Source: Tubiluchus corallicola (lineage: Eukaryota; Priapulida; Priapulimorpha; Priapulimorphida; Tubiluchidae). Taken from it: 64,000 bases of DNA. Of the stretch, positions 1 through 22,689 are shown in pieces. The stretch is from NCBI GenBank assembly GCA_030141605.1, contig JAQGDQ010000179.1, positions 64,501 through 128,500 of the forward strand, given 5' to 3'. The stretch's first letter is position 1; the number at the start of each line of letters is the position of its first letter. Position numbers and translations under genes: made by a program. The notes beneath the pieces were generated by a model. The model did no database searches and was not told where the DNA came from. It saw nothing but the letters and a program-made list of their open reading frames with translations.

Positions 1-268
1 TGTAATAAACTATAACTATAATCATAAAAGTTTGTAAACAAAGACTAGAGTTACAAAAGCAAATAAAACCTGCTGGGAAATTCCTCATCCATGTCTTCTG
101 TAGCTTAAATTGAAAATCACCACACTAAAATAATACATAGTCACACATCATTCTGATTCAACACAAAAAATTACAATATCACACTTTTAAATTGTACAAG
201 TTTGCACTTTTGCACAAGATTTTAAATTTTGCAAAACAAATGCAGTGCATAGCATTTGCACTACTTAC

Positions 269-10561
<10,293 letters not shown>

Positions 10562-10689
10562 TTCAAATTTCAAATCTGCAATAAAAAAACTGTTTCTAAA
10601 GTTATACATTTTTTTAAAGAAACTGACAAATTACTTAACATGTTGGGTTTACTTTACTTAAATTTGAGAAATTTGCAAAAAAGCTGTCT

Positions 10690-10815
10690 ATAAACGATAA
10701 AGCATGAAGTTAATTTACACTACCATTACACAGAAAATTTTGGGTGCAGTGATATCTGCCATTCACTTGAAAATTAACTGGTGGACTGCATGACATTTCA
10801 TAAGCATGCTGTTTA
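10690..10815 (+). repeat. Dispersed repeat family, copy 1
   Basis: Shares a run of matching blocks with copies at 22476-22565 and 25575-25735: a TTACACTACC-type start, AGAAAATTTT, CTGCCATTCACTTG, and TTTCATAAGC near the end. No coding potential and no clear terminal repeats. Confidence 0.6.
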
Positions 10816-12622
10816 AACAAATTCATACTTCGTCAGCTTACACAATTTTTTGCAATTTTATTATACTTTGGACGGAAGTTCACAAACCGCTGCTTTTCTT
10901 CAACTGATGAGCAACGTCATTCAAGGAAACACAGGCTTTCAAAATGGAAGTGAAAAAGCATAAACTGATCTTTAATTTAAAGCAAATTTAGCACGAAGTG
11001 TTTATCTCATTGTCTATCTCATTTTATTACCAAGTCCTTCTAACACTGTTCACGAGCATTGAAACAAGCCCAATTTCACCTTTCCTTCATGTTTAAGCTA
11101 GATATTCATCTTAATCTGCGAGTTGTACCATAATCCTACATTGCTCACTTATTAACTGTTGCACTAACTAGTACAAAATTACATGTTTATTAGGAATAAT
11201 AAAGTAAAAAGCTTTTCTATATAGGCTAGATGAAGAAATTAATAATTAAGACAGATTCATACAGAATGTTTGAAAACATAAATGTGTGTTTGCAAACCAA
11301 AATCATCCATAAGTCAGCATAGTTAAAACTATGTTATGATGCTTCAAAGTAAAATGCACCAAAATTTGGTTTAATGTTAATTTCTTTTTTTAATAAAAAG
11401 AAATGCTAAATATATTGGACTTTTACATTCTAGCATCAAATTATCAAGCAAATGTCCAAAAAATACCAAAAATTTAATTTTATAACCCAGTGCCCATTTC
11501 TCTAAATAGAGACTATTACTGCAATTGCAAAAAACTTATCATGTTTAGCTTATGAAAAAACTAAAACTTTATAAAACGTCAATGTGGATTATCTCAACTT
11601 AGAAATAACATAGAGTAATGAACTTGGTATCAAAATGATCCTCACGAAATGGCGATTCAGGGCATGTGGATAACTATAAAACGTTAATTGCCGACTTATG
11701 GACGATTTTGCTATGCAAGCACACAAATAATAAATCGTAATAATCTAACGATAAACACTATAAATTATGACAATGAAAAAAATGAGCAGTAGATTTTAAA
11801 AAGTTATCAAGACACGTTATCAACGTTTTGTCGTGAAGTAATCTCCTGAAAATTGAGACTAGGCAACTTTGCAATTTAGCTTGTAAGTTGTATGCATTAT
11901 CTGAGGTGTTAATGTGAACCCTTTGAAAACAAAACGTTATTAAATGGAGCTTTGCCAATGATTAATCAAATCTGAATAGAGTTTTGGGTCATACTAGAGT
12001 AGATCTATTTAAAACCTGTAATTTTATAGACAAGTTAAGAATGCTCGGTTGGATTTATTATAAATTCCATTATTGGAATTACTTGAAATCAGTATATTAA
12101 AGAAATTGATGTATTCAAACGCAGAAAGTTTACTAAAAACGTACTAAAGTTTACTAAAAAGTTGAATAATAATATATTCTACCAAATTAGCCCGCAACAA
12201 AGAAATTCGGACATTCACAAAATTAAGAAACACAGTCTTAATAAAACAAACTCACGATAACAAAATGTAACTGATGACTGAGGGGTGATAGATTGATTGC
12301 TGATCGTGAACAAACCTGGTCGCAAATCGATCGATGTTCTGCGTTCTGCGAGGTATCTGATGCTAGAAGACTTCTAGCAACAAATGAAGATATCTCAAAA
12401 AGAAAAAATCTTAGCACTAACTGCATAATTATTCCAAATTAACAAAAATTTTTGAAAGTAAGAGGATCAGTTTATATACAAACTTAAGAATCTTTGCTGC
12501 ACTTGTGGAAACTGTGTTTCTCTATAACTCAGACAACACGAATCAGAAATTGATGCATTTTAAAGAAGAAACTAGGACTAAAATAGCCAAAGAAAATATC
12601 AAACCAGGATCTGTACAATTAA
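10816..12622. other. Upstream region of P4HA; nothing firm
   Basis: Expected to hold the P4HA promoter and a noncoding first exon. I could not identify either. The ORFs here are short and unlike any family I know. Confidence 0.5.
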
Positions 12623-12910
12623 GTCAAGGCAGAGGAATGGATCATTAAAATCAAAAGGAGAACATTAAGATGGATAGGACATGTTATACGACTACCAGAT
12701 GACAGTCCATTAAAATTAGCTTTCAAAGAAGCACTGCAGAAAGAAAACAAACTGCAAACTGTTGACTTACATCAATTTCACCCAAAAAGATCTTATCAAA
12801 ACACCATTAGATATAAAAATACAGAGACATGGGAGGTTGTGGGTGACAAGGCAGCATGGAGTAAAGTGATTGGGAGGGTCATGTCAGACAACGTGCGACT
12901 CCAGAGATGA
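12623..12910 (+). pseudogene. Non-LTR retrotransposon RT C-terminal tail
   Basis: A 95-codon open stretch ending in TGA. The block RRTLRWIGHVIRLPDD and the later AAWSKVIGRVM are hallmarks of the tail of LINE reverse transcriptases of the RWxGHVxRMxD type. The rest of the element is absent. Confidence 0.7.
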
Positions 12911-13375
12911 TGGTGATGAAACCCACAATGGATTTCGAAATACCTGCTTTTCATTTTGTGCATGAAAGAATAAAAGTTTACAATCCGTGACTACGCCTAT
13001 GATTTTTGTAAGCTTTGAAGATCTATTTGCAAATATTTAACTCACAAATTTTTTCTGGTTTACAGTAAATCACAATAATGAATAGCAGGAAATGAGAGAA
13101 TTTGGAAATTCACATGCAATTTATTACACATTTACAAAATACATCAGCACCGCAGTATTACAGAATAACTTGGGTTATAAAAAATGAATTCAGTTAAAAC
13201 ATCTTACCCCATTTTGAACCAGCAGGAACAGGACAAGCAACATGCTGGGTTTAATAATCTCCTTTCCCGGATTTCTTCAAGTTAAACCTAAATGCTGCTG
13301 CACCCTACAAACATTTAGCAATAATACAGTGAAATTCACTAATGAGCAAGTATTAACATGGTGTCTCATATGGTG

Positions 13376-13440
13376 CAGGGCAGCATGGAGGTAAAATGAT
13401 CAGGAGGGTCATGTCAAACGACGTGTTTCTCCAGAGATGA
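13376..13440 (+). pseudogene. Second copy of the same LINE tail (last ~20 codons)
   Basis: About 60 bp strongly matching 12848-12910, from GGGCAGCATGGAG to CTCCAGAGATGA. This gives two 3' remnants of one family about 0.5 kb apart. Confidence 0.6.
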
Positions 13441-14140
13441 TGATATCTGATGTATTAGAAGAAATTATTTCTAATAAGAAACGGAGACAAAAGATTACAA
13501 AATTACGTATCAGCGTCCATGACCTGGAAATAGAACACAGTAGATATAAAAATAAAAAAGATGATGAAAGTCTTTGTCAACACTGTCACAACAGTTGCTC
13601 AAAATTACATAGTAGAAAACGAATTACATTACCTTTTTACCTGTTCTTTGTATGAAGATATTAATCAAAAATATGAGCACAAAATATATTTAATCTATCT
13701 TTACAAAATGATGCATACTCACTAGTGTGGCTGTTTCTAAATACAAACCCAGAAGACCTTATTCACTTCGGAAACTACTTAAACGAATGTGATAAAAAAG
13801 GTAGTTATATCTTGGTGGTAATCTGTGAGTGCTCGATAAACCTTGTGCTGTGATTGTGTAATTTAATCTCGTCTGTGATTATTTTAAGTATTTAGGTTTT
13901 GTGTTTTTATTAGTTCTTTGTAGTTGTAGCATAAAGTATTATTTTTATAAGAGCACTTAATTTCTTATTAGATTTAAGAAGGCTATTTACATAAGTTGTA
14001 CAAACTCATGTTTTTGCAACATTGCGTAATTGTATTAGTTATATTTTGTATTTTTTGCACTTTGTTTTTTTTTGTAATTGTAATTTTTTGCCATAATGCA
14101 CTATTGCCTTTGTGAAATAAAATTGCATTGAATTTAATTA
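13441..14140 (+). pseudogene. Non-LTR retrotransposon 3' end, second family
   Basis: The reading ITKLRISVHDLEIEHSRYKN, then ESLCQHCHNS, resembles the C-terminal zinc-binding tail of another LINE group (LRIS.H.L.IE.GRY followed by CxxC). It continues after a frameshift as VENELHYLFTCSLYEDI. From about 13800 there is AT-rich 3'-UTR-like sequence ending AATAAAATTGCATTGAATTT near 14120-14140. Confidence 0.6.
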
Positions 14141-14899
14141 ATCTGCAAGTCTGAAGTTGAGCATGTGCATGTAAGCAGGAGGCGTAAACTGAGAAAAGCA
14201 GACGACGGAATTACAATTTTCAGCATGTTGTTTCAAATGATTATTTCCGTAATATGGTTTAGTTTTTATTCACAAATACAAAAAAGATTTTGTTTGCAAA
14301 TACAAGGTAAAGGTAGGTGAATGAATCTAACAATAAATATCATCATCCAATTAATCACACGTCCAGTGACATGATTCTGCTCACCTCCCTATGCCAGGAC
14401 TCCCTGCTCGCCGCAATGCCGCAAGTACATTGATATAACAATAAATATAACACTTGATGACGTCAGTCATGGAGCCTTTTGTTCATGTATGAAGATTGCA
14501 AAAGTTATTCGTTTTTTGATGCACACTAATAAACCAAACCTACCACCTTGTTCCTGTATGATATCGTTGCGTGATATCGAGTGGTCATTGTTGATTGATG
14601 CACAGGGCAAGTTATCGTCACAGTTTAGCTGTTTTTGAGATTTTGGAATTAACCATTGAAGATTGGAAAACAACAGCTTTTTGGACGAGTACTGAATTTT
14701 TTGCATTTTATTAAGGGCAGTCATTTTATTTGACAGTATTTTTGCAGACCCGCTGCATTCTACAATGTTTCGTCGTTGCTGTAATGTGAATAGCTTACAA
14801 ACTTTTAACTTTTTAATTGTACCAATGCTGAAATAGATACATGTCATAATATTCACTTTTTTAAGGATTCTGATTTTATGAAACTCATTGTTACTATGA

Positions 14900-16410
14900 C
14901 TATGGATATGAATGTATGATGATTGTTTTACTTCTATAATATCTATTTGCCACAGACTCTCCAAACGCTTTTCAAAGGAAACTAAATGTGCCATTACTAT
15001 CTATTCTCAAAATCATGTTATTTTCCTTTTGTTTGCGGAGATTTTAACTTTGGAGTGTATGGTTGTTGATTCCTTACTCGATAACCAACTTTTTCAGTTG
15101 GTTCATTCTCCTACTTGCAGAAACAATTGTCTCGAATTAGGCTTAATTAGTTGTCCCGTACGCATTTGCTTGACATGGGTTTTCAAAAAGTGATCACGAC
15201 ACTTGCATTTGTTTAGATGTTAAATGCTATCATCAATCAACTACTTGTAAATAGACACTGACGTGACTTTAGTCGTTTTAACCTAACTTCTTGGCTGAAT
15301 TTTTTGAAAGTATAACTGATTGGAAAGCTGAACTTGACAACTTTGACATTATTACTAGTTAGAACTACATTTTGTCCATATTTAATAAAGCAGTTGAATT
15401 GATCAATTTGTGTCAGGATTTAGAGACGATTCAGACGAACTACTACTAAACAGCGCAAACTTGTATCTTCCCTTTGGCTAAATGACTACTATATGACCCA
15501 CCGTTACCAAATCAAAAATTCGTAGATGCAAGTTATGGACAAAATGGAACCATTCTTAACAGTGTTTATGCTGATTATACTCGCTGCTCTCAGGAATTGA
15601 AATCAGCTTTATATTCTGATCGCTTACGATATGAGGAGCGCCTTAATTACATCTCGTCTAATAAGAATGATAAAGACTTTTACCGTTATAGTAGACACTT
15701 TCTTAAATTTCCTAATCATATTACTAGTTACTACTACTAATGATCATCACTCTTTTCTTACTAATCCTATTTATTTATTTGCCATTTATGCATACATGTT
15801 TAGCCCAAACAATACGATGACATTAGTGAATTAACACAAGAAAACAGAACGCGACATTAGCCTTATTATGACACACTCACAACATACAGAAAGAAAAATG
15901 AATACAACGGTATGGTGCCAACCCTCTAAATGATTTTTTTGCTTCTTTATTGCTAATGAACGTGATGGCGTTCCCTACCAATTCCGTTGTCTTGGAATAA
16001 CAATAGCATTTCTTACGCTGAATTTACTGGAAGTGGTGTCCATAACGAACTCTCTCCTTTAAAGCTGTTGGCTTAATTGGACCTTTTGGATTTACTGTTG
16101 TTCAAGAGTCCCCAGAGTCGTTTGTTTTTGATAATAATTGATACTGTACAGTGGATAATATGGTTAGCTCGTAGCATTACGTTTATTTGAAGGTCAAGTC
16201 AAGTGACGAAGTCATTGCAGTTTCGATCATTTCAAAGCTGAAAGATTTACCTGTTAATATCACAAAACATAAGAAAGCTAACAGCCTTATTGGTATTATA
16301 GTTTTTTGTCCTCAGGCTTTTGTTTTGGATTTACTACCAAATATTACTCCGACAGTGCTACCTGTGATGGAAAAAATAGAGTGGCATATCCAATGTATAA
16401 AAATGTGTAT
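14900..16410 (+). pseudogene. Decayed LINE with endonuclease and linker
   Basis: Heavily frameshifted. The apurinic-endonuclease box reads FVCGDFNF near 15030-15056. The conserved EN end follows in another frame as NQLFQLVHSPTCRNNCLEL (about 15085-15145). The EN-RT linker is recognisable at 15620-15720 (LRYEERLNYIS, FYRYSRHF), an NDFFASLL block at 15930, and a fragment of the RT start (LPNITPTVLPVMEKIEWHI) near 16335-16395. It ends about 650 bp before the CatSper ORF. The 175-residue minus-strand ORF at 14467-14994 partly overlaps it and is probably spurious. Confidence 0.6.
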
Positions 16411-17061
16411 TTAAGTGAACTTACTTATAAACTAATTAAACTGAGACGTTAGCATTTGCTTCCACTAGTCTTTTATGATTGGATAAAATAGTAGCAGCGC
16501 TCTTGACTAGAAGCTCGTGCTTTATCATATGCATTAATCACTTTATGATAGGCACTTATAAGTAGGTAGTTTAGCCCTCCCACCATTAACGTTTAGTTCC
16601 TGATTTTTTGTATGTAGCTTTCTTTTACCAATTGCTTGTGGTGTGTAAATAAGCCTTTGAATAGAGCAAAATCTTGTTTTTTTGTATAGTCGTCGGAAGT
16701 TGTGTTTTTCCTTTTGCCGCTGTTGTAGATCAGTATGTCTCTGTTGATTTCTGAAAATTGGCTTAAACTTTGTTATACAGATCCTCAAAACGTTTGTAAG
16801 TTCATACGTTTGCTAATTTTTATGTAGAGCTTTGCAGTAATTTATTTGTCGGCTTAATAGTATCTGATGGTGTTTATTTTGTTACAGTCTTGCCCAATCA
16901 TTGATTTTTGGAACTGTTTAAAGTCATGCTTATGCGTGTTTTTGTGTAGGCGTGCATGCTGATTTGTGATGTGTTAGGAAGTTTGTTTATTAATAGATTT
17001 TTGCTTTTGTTCTGTAATGCTGTATGTAATGGCTTAATTATGAGTCATTTTCCGCCTCAGT
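16411..17061. other. Upstream of the CatSper gene
   Basis: T-rich sequence. A good acceptor (pyrimidine run then CAG ending at 17060) sits directly before the CatSper ATG, so a 5'-UTR intron may end here. No other feature. Confidence 0.35.
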
Positions 17062-19512
17062 ATGCTTGTTGTTAATTTGCTAATGCTTATTTCTTATTTG
17101 TTTGCACGTTTGCTGTTGCTTTATTTTTGTTTGGTTTTCTTTTTTCTTATTTGTATCGCAGTTTCACCTTTTTTTGCAATGAGTGAATCTGTAGAAAGCA
17201 AACAGCCAGTTTTTACAATCTCTTTTTTTTCAGAAACACCATGTCACTCTTTTCCTCTAGAAGATGCTAATGAATCTGACATGATACGCCTTACAAATGT
17301 TCAGCCTGCCTTTTTTATTCGAAGTGTATGTGGTAGCAAAGCTGCTGCTCTTTACGCGGAAGATGGCGTCTACTTCAGTAGCGATCTTTTTAAGAAGCGT
17401 GGAACACTTCTGAAAATGCCTCGGCAATGTTTGGGTGTCCCTGCATCAAAGGCTAACCTAACAACAGCGGCTTTCGCACGTTCGTCTGTGGTGCTTGTAG
17501 TTAACAATAAAGCTTTTCTCTATGACTGGATAAAGCAGAAATATTTTGCAGCTGATGGTTTGCTTGAACCTGTCGACCATGTTGAGGTCATGGAATGCTG
17601 CGTCTCATCACACTTCTGGTGCTCTAATCTGAACAAAATCATTATCTTGTATAATAGTACCTTGGAAACATCTAACATATTGTATCTATCAATCGACGGT
17701 GGCCGCAGCTTTCATAGACATCTGTTACGTGGACTGAAGGTAATTTATGCTACTGCCATCAGTTCGTTTATGAAGATTGCAGTTTTGGTTGAAGTAGTAC
17801 AGAACAGAGAATACGAATTTGTTTATTTTTTCTATTCTAGTGCTAAGAAAGATTATGTACGTGATCCTGATGAAGTTGGTTTGCGGTTTGAAATGACTAA
17901 ATTTAGTCTTGGTCTGCAAATACACACACATTTTGGATGCTTGATAGTAGGAGAGGGCAGCAAATTGTGGTTTTCACAAAATGGCGGGTTGTCACTATTA
18001 CCATTACACATTTATGGCATTGAAAGTTATGGATCTTTTTCTGGTTACAAGCAGATTATTTCAAATAAATATGGAGAATTTGTTGGCAGAACAACCAATG
18101 GACTATTGCTGTATGGAAAGGAAGACTTTCCTGCTTCAGCTGTTATCATCTCAGATCAATTAAGTACTGATACTGAAATTTTTCTTGTCTTTGGAAGACG
18201 CTTTGGTGAAATATATGAATGTATTGTGCTTCGCACTGGAAATGAATCTGTCACATTCTTATTAACAAAGTTAGTCATTTATGAAATTATTCATAATTCT
18301 CATATTAATGTGCCTGACTGTGCTTGCCAGTCTCTTTTAATTGATGCAAAGACTAATTATTTTTTAGATGTTGAAACTGGAATTAAGATCAATGTTACCA
18401 TGGTATCGTATCCATGGAGGTCTATTGATATGATTACAACAGTGTCTAATCTCCTTCTGATACAGGTAAGTTCTGTGTCAGAATTTGCTCAATCTACAAC
18501 TCAGCATGGTGTAACTGTAACGAAAAGCGTTATAACACTCAGTCACGACTGTCACGACTCAGAGGAAAAACACGAACACGATAGAGACCAGGGTGTTGCC
18601 CATGTACGGATAAGTGTGTCTCCTGGTAGTCTCGAATGCCAAAACCTGTATAGAATTTTGCATATTTACAAAGGTTGCCCTCCAGAATTGACTCTCCGTT
18701 TACATTATCCTGTTGCTGATAAGTGCGCACTTATGGAAAATTTTACGTATGAAGTACTGCCAGAGAATTATGATCCATCGTTTCGACAAGGTGAAACTGT
18801 TGTGTCAAAACCTCTCAAAATTCGTTATCCATTTAATGTCGTCAGATGTCCTATCAGGTTGCATTATACAACTCTTTTTAAACCAGAACTGTACATGTAC
18901 AGCGGTAACAAGAATTTAGGTCCTGTTACGTCAGACTTCATCATCTATGAAATCAACGGGATTTTTGGCTTTTCCTATAATACGACTATGGGACAAGCAG
19001 GATGCAAAAGAAAAGCTCAGACATGGAAAGAAATGATTGAAGCACAAGGTGACAACCTTGACCCAGCTAGTGCCTGGACAAAGTTGAATTACCGTGAATG
19101 TTTTGAAAGTCCTTCATACAGTCGAAATTGGCATTTTGGTGGTAAAAGTGACGACAACAAAAGGAAACAATATGGTTCATTTGAAAACTTTGACCAGGAT
19201 AGCATCTACGAAGTTCTGCACAATTTCAAAAGCAATTACATGATTTTGCCTCCATTCAACACGTGGTTGATTTTTGAGGTTGTCGTCGTAGATCCACACT
19301 ATAGCTTTTGTGATCTAAGAGTGCAATTTGCTGTGGAAGTGTATGGAGTCTCTGAGGAGTTTGAAATACCTGAAATCGTTCTAACGTCAGTCATGACGCT
19401 AGTTGGACTCATTGGAGTTGTTAGTGCCTACTTTATTATTTCCTACCAGAAGGCAATGGATGCAAAATTTATGGAAATTGTACACGAAAGAACAAGCGAA
19501 AAGTCTCTGTAG
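17062..19512 (+). CDS. CATSPERD: CatSper channel auxiliary subunit, delta/epsilon type (best guess delta)
   Basis: Accessory transmembrane subunit of the sperm flagellar CatSper calcium channel; its extracellular part forms the canopy over the pore. One ORF of 816 residues, close to the length of known delta subunits. Residues 1-38 are very hydrophobic (signal peptide or anchor), with an alternative Met at 40. The middle looks like a beta-propeller (for example YLSIDGGRSFHRHL near 212). The C-terminal family region is clear: SYNTTMGQAGCKRKAQTWKE (about 637-656), LNYRECFES (about 675) and VVDPHYSFCDL (about 741). One transmembrane helix lies at about 771-797, followed by a short basic tail. 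No intron is needed, although every other gene here is split. An AATAAA lies at 20152. Family membership is strong; delta versus epsilon rests on length and overall look. Confidence 0.75.
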   Translation: MLVVNLLMLISYLFARLLLLYFCLVFFFLICIAVSPFFAMSESVESKQPVFTISFFSETPCHSFPLEDANESDMIRLTNVQPAFFIRSVCGSKAAALYAEDGVYFSSDLFKKRGTLLKMPRQCLGVPASKANLTTAAFARSSVVLVVNNKAFLYDWIKQKYFAADGLLEPVDHVEVMECCVSSHFWCSNLNKIIILYNSTLETSNILYLSIDGGRSFHRHLLRGLKVIYATAISSFMKIAVLVEVVQNREYEFVYFFYSSAKKDYVRDPDEVGLRFEMTKFSLGLQIHTHFGCLIVGEGSKLWFSQNGGLSLLPLHIYGIESYGSFSGYKQIISNKYGEFVGRTTNGLLLYGKEDFPASAVIISDQLSTDTEIFLVFGRRFGEIYECIVLRTGNESVTFLLTKLVIYEIIHNSHINVPDCACQSLLIDAKTNYFLDVETGIKINVTMVSYPWRSIDMITTVSNLLLIQVSSVSEFAQSTTQHGVTVTKSVITLSHDCHDSEEKHEHDRDQGVAHVRISVSPGSLECQNLYRILHIYKGCPPELTLRLHYPVADKCALMENFTYEVLPENYDPSFRQGETVVSKPLKIRYPFNVVRCPIRLHYTTLFKPELYMYSGNKNLGPVTSDFIIYEINGIFGFSYNTTMGQAGCKRKAQTWKEMIEAQGDNLDPASAWTKLNYRECFESPSYSRNWHFGGKSDDNKRKQYGSFENFDQDSIYEVLHNFKSNYMILPPFNTWLIFEVVVVDPHYSFCDLRVQFAVEVYGVSEEFEIPEIVLTSVMTLVGLIGVVSAYFIISYQKAMDAKFMEIVHERTSEKSL

Positions 19513-21111
19513 ATGAGTTATATTGTCAAGGGATCTCAATGGATAAAGTTATATTATCATCAAGCGTAGCACAGAGATTGGTCTGGCCAAGACCTGGAAT
19601 TTGGAAATTTATTATTTTTTGTTTAAAGTCCAAAGATCAGGGTCATAAAATGTCAACCAATTTGAGTAGCTGGCGGTAGTACGTGTACGTTGTTATTACT
19701 TAAATATGCTGTAACTATGCAATGTTACCAGCTGGTAATAGGAAATTAGTCAAAACAAGCTTTTTGTCCATAGTAATTTCAATGACACGTGATGATGTGA
19801 ATCTGACCTTTGTTAGATTTAGTGCCCTCTAGCTTTTTAGGTATTCGTATTTACAGTTTCTTACCCTCTTCATTTGCATGCTAGAAATTTGGCTTTGTTT
19901 AGTGAGTATTCTTCGGGATCGATAATGATTTGTTGAGGAAGGATTGTCATCCAAGTAAGGCAAAGATATCTCTGTCGGTTTGTTGTCTCATTTTGGAGCA
20001 TTATCGTTGACAGTAAGTTAAATTTTGGTCCTGCTACAACCATCCATGTTAAGTAGGTTTTACATATAAGTGTTGGATCCCAGCTTGCAGAATAGAATGA
20101 CAAACTGCATAAGAAAGTGCAACCTGGAACATATGGGCTTAAAACAAAGCAAATAAAATATATACATGTATATGTTTTACCGTTGCTGTTTAACTCGCGT
20201 TATACCAAGAAACTGTCCCTCACGTAGCATTTTACCTGGATCCAACTTCGTGCAGGTTCTAGTTCATAAATGAGTAATGGAGAGGCCCATAATTGCAGGT
20301 TCACTTACCTAGATAGTGGAGACCCAAAAACAAACACCATAAACAACGGGTTGCAAAAGATTCGGTCAACATTTTCAATGTATTTACAATTATAAGACCT
20401 CGTGCTTTTAGGCCACCGTAACACTAAAGCGCCAATGTCTTGCGTCCGGCTGCCAACTTCTAGCGTCTATATTCTTTAGCGTTCACTAGGTAATATAACA
20501 GAGTATGTGGCGTCTGATCTCCATATTTTTTGAGGAAAACGAAATAGACAATCGATTTTTTCCTGTGCACTCTTTTCTCACTTATATGTCCCATACTAAT
20601 TCGTATAGCCCCAATCGTCATAGGCTGGTTGAGGAACAGGCACAGGAACAGACCCCCAAGAAATAAGATCAGTTTCTATTTTCCCGCGTCTTGTTTCTAG
20701 TGCTCACTGCCAAAATCTTTGGTTTTATCTCTAATTGATAATACGTGTATTCACGTGTGAGTTCTCGATTGCAGACGCTAGACGCTTTGGTGTATCATAG
20801 ACTTAACTTGAGGAGCTTCTAACAGTTTTTCTTCGTATTTAATAGCTGTTTCATAGCTGTATAATATGAAAATATCAGCAATAAGAATGCCATTTACTAA
20901 TTTTATTATTAGACAGCAGCCAACCTAGGCAACACGCAATTAGTGTATGTTTAAACTAGCAACTTGATGTTATAATGCGTATTATAAATTGTCTCGTAAT
21001 TATAAATTTGTTTGTTTGTTTGATTGGTAATAGTTTAATTACTAATACTTTGGTGACATTTTTGAGCACCATTAATGATTATTATACATATATATGTATA
21101 TATTATAGTAT

Positions 21112-21286
21112 TGTACACATCAGTTATTAATATTTTGTTGTTAGCCGTTACACATCAGTTATTAATATTTTGTTGTTAGCCGTTACACATCAATTATTAA
21201 TATTTTGTTGTTAGCCGTTACACATCAGTTATTAATATTTTGTTGTTAGCTGTTACACATCAGTTATTAATATTTTGTTGTTAGCC
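21112..21286 (+). repeat. Tandem array, five copies of a 35-bp unit
   Basis: Five head-to-tail units containing TACACATCAGTTATTAATAT and ending TTGTTGTTAGCC. Units differ by one or two substitutions, and the first begins imperfectly. There are no spacers, so this is a minisatellite and not a CRISPR array. Confidence 0.95.
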
Positions 21287-22475
21287 GTTATGATTATTAT
21301 ATTTGTAAGCTTTTGTTTTGAAAGATTTTCTACTTGAGGTAATGCTATTATGTAATTTTTTGTTTTTGTGTGGACGCTGTGTAAATTTTCTATCACTAAA
21401 CGTTATGATTAAACGTGAAATTATTTGCTAGTTGTTATATTATTGCTGAACTCGATTATGTATGATACTATACATTATATTTATAATCATATAGATTTAT
21501 CTACTTGTTCAATCCAGTGAATATTACGTATTCATATAGATATCCGATTAATGACCTCTCCATGGATTTGGCAACCAGTATATAGGACAGTGTACAACAC
21601 AATTAAGGACTGCATCAGTGAACACAAACTTTGAAACAGTCAGTTAAGTGTTACATGTGCTGCATTTTGTAATGATCCAATCACAATAGGCAAGTTCAAT
21701 ATTACAGATAATGTCAAAAATAAATTTAAAATTAGATCAAAGAGAGAAACCACAAAAAATTAAAAAATATGGAGTGTTTAGATCCGTCATTTAATTTATT
21801 TACTTAAGGAATTTTATAGGAAGGACAAGTCACTTAGGATGTTGGGCTTATTTTCAATGGCAGCCCTGTGATAAAATATTGCGTGTGCTGCTTCAGAAAA
21901 TTTTTAGCCATTGTTTTAGTACTGTGTAAAACGAAACAAACATATGTAATTTTAATGTTGTAATTGTAATTTTAAACAAACAAACATACAAAAATTTATA
22001 CATAAACTTAATAAAATCCTTAGCAAAAAATGTTTGCTCACGAATAACCTAAATTGCTGCAGTTCAAGAATATGCCGGTACATGGTTTTTAAGCATGTGA
22101 CAACTGACAACAAGCTGTGTGAGTGACAGTACTTTCTCTACCTAGCAGCAGGCGCTAGCAATGCAGCGTACAGCATGTTATCTCAGACATGCACTTGGCC
22201 GCATGCGCATAACAGCCGAACACACACCACTGTGCTGGGCTGTGAAACAAATAGTACTACCCTCACGTGCTCTGATTCCGTACAAGTACAAAAAAAGAAC
22301 TTAAGAAAAAAGATTTATTATATTCAATATTATCTATGTATACTGAGTGAAAATAGGGTTTGCTGTAGTTCCGCATTACCTATACACTAGTCACCACTGA
22401 TTATTTTACTGTTATTACTTAACTTAAACTTGGAAAAACATAACAAAATAATTACAAAAAATTATCTATATACCA

Positions 22476-22565
22476 TAAAGTTAATTTACACTACCGCTGC
22501 ATAGAAATTTTCAGGTGTGGTGGTTGCCGCCATTCACTTGTGATGTATCAGGTGGACTATTTGAA
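22476..22565 (+). repeat. Dispersed repeat family, copy 2
   Basis: Matches copy 1 through TTAATTTACACTACC, a GAAATTTT block, GCCATTCACTTG and GGTGGACT. Confidence 0.55.
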
Positions 22566-22689
22566 AATGGTAGTAAAACAGACAAATGTCGTTGGTATCA
22601 AGAAGTGACAGGGATTGCAAATAAATACAACACAGAATTTGTGAAAAATCATTGTGGAAAAGAGAAATCAAATTAAAAACTCAAATATA

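Noticed and set aside
14467-14994. 175-residue minus-strand ORF
   Set aside because: No recognisable motif, partly antisense to a decayed LINE, AT-rich composition.
16543-16788. 81-residue minus-strand ORF upstream of the CatSper gene
   Set aside because: No motif recognised and no flanking exon structure.
21112-21286. Regular repeats considered as a CRISPR array
   Set aside because: Units abut with no spacers, and the genome is eukaryotic.
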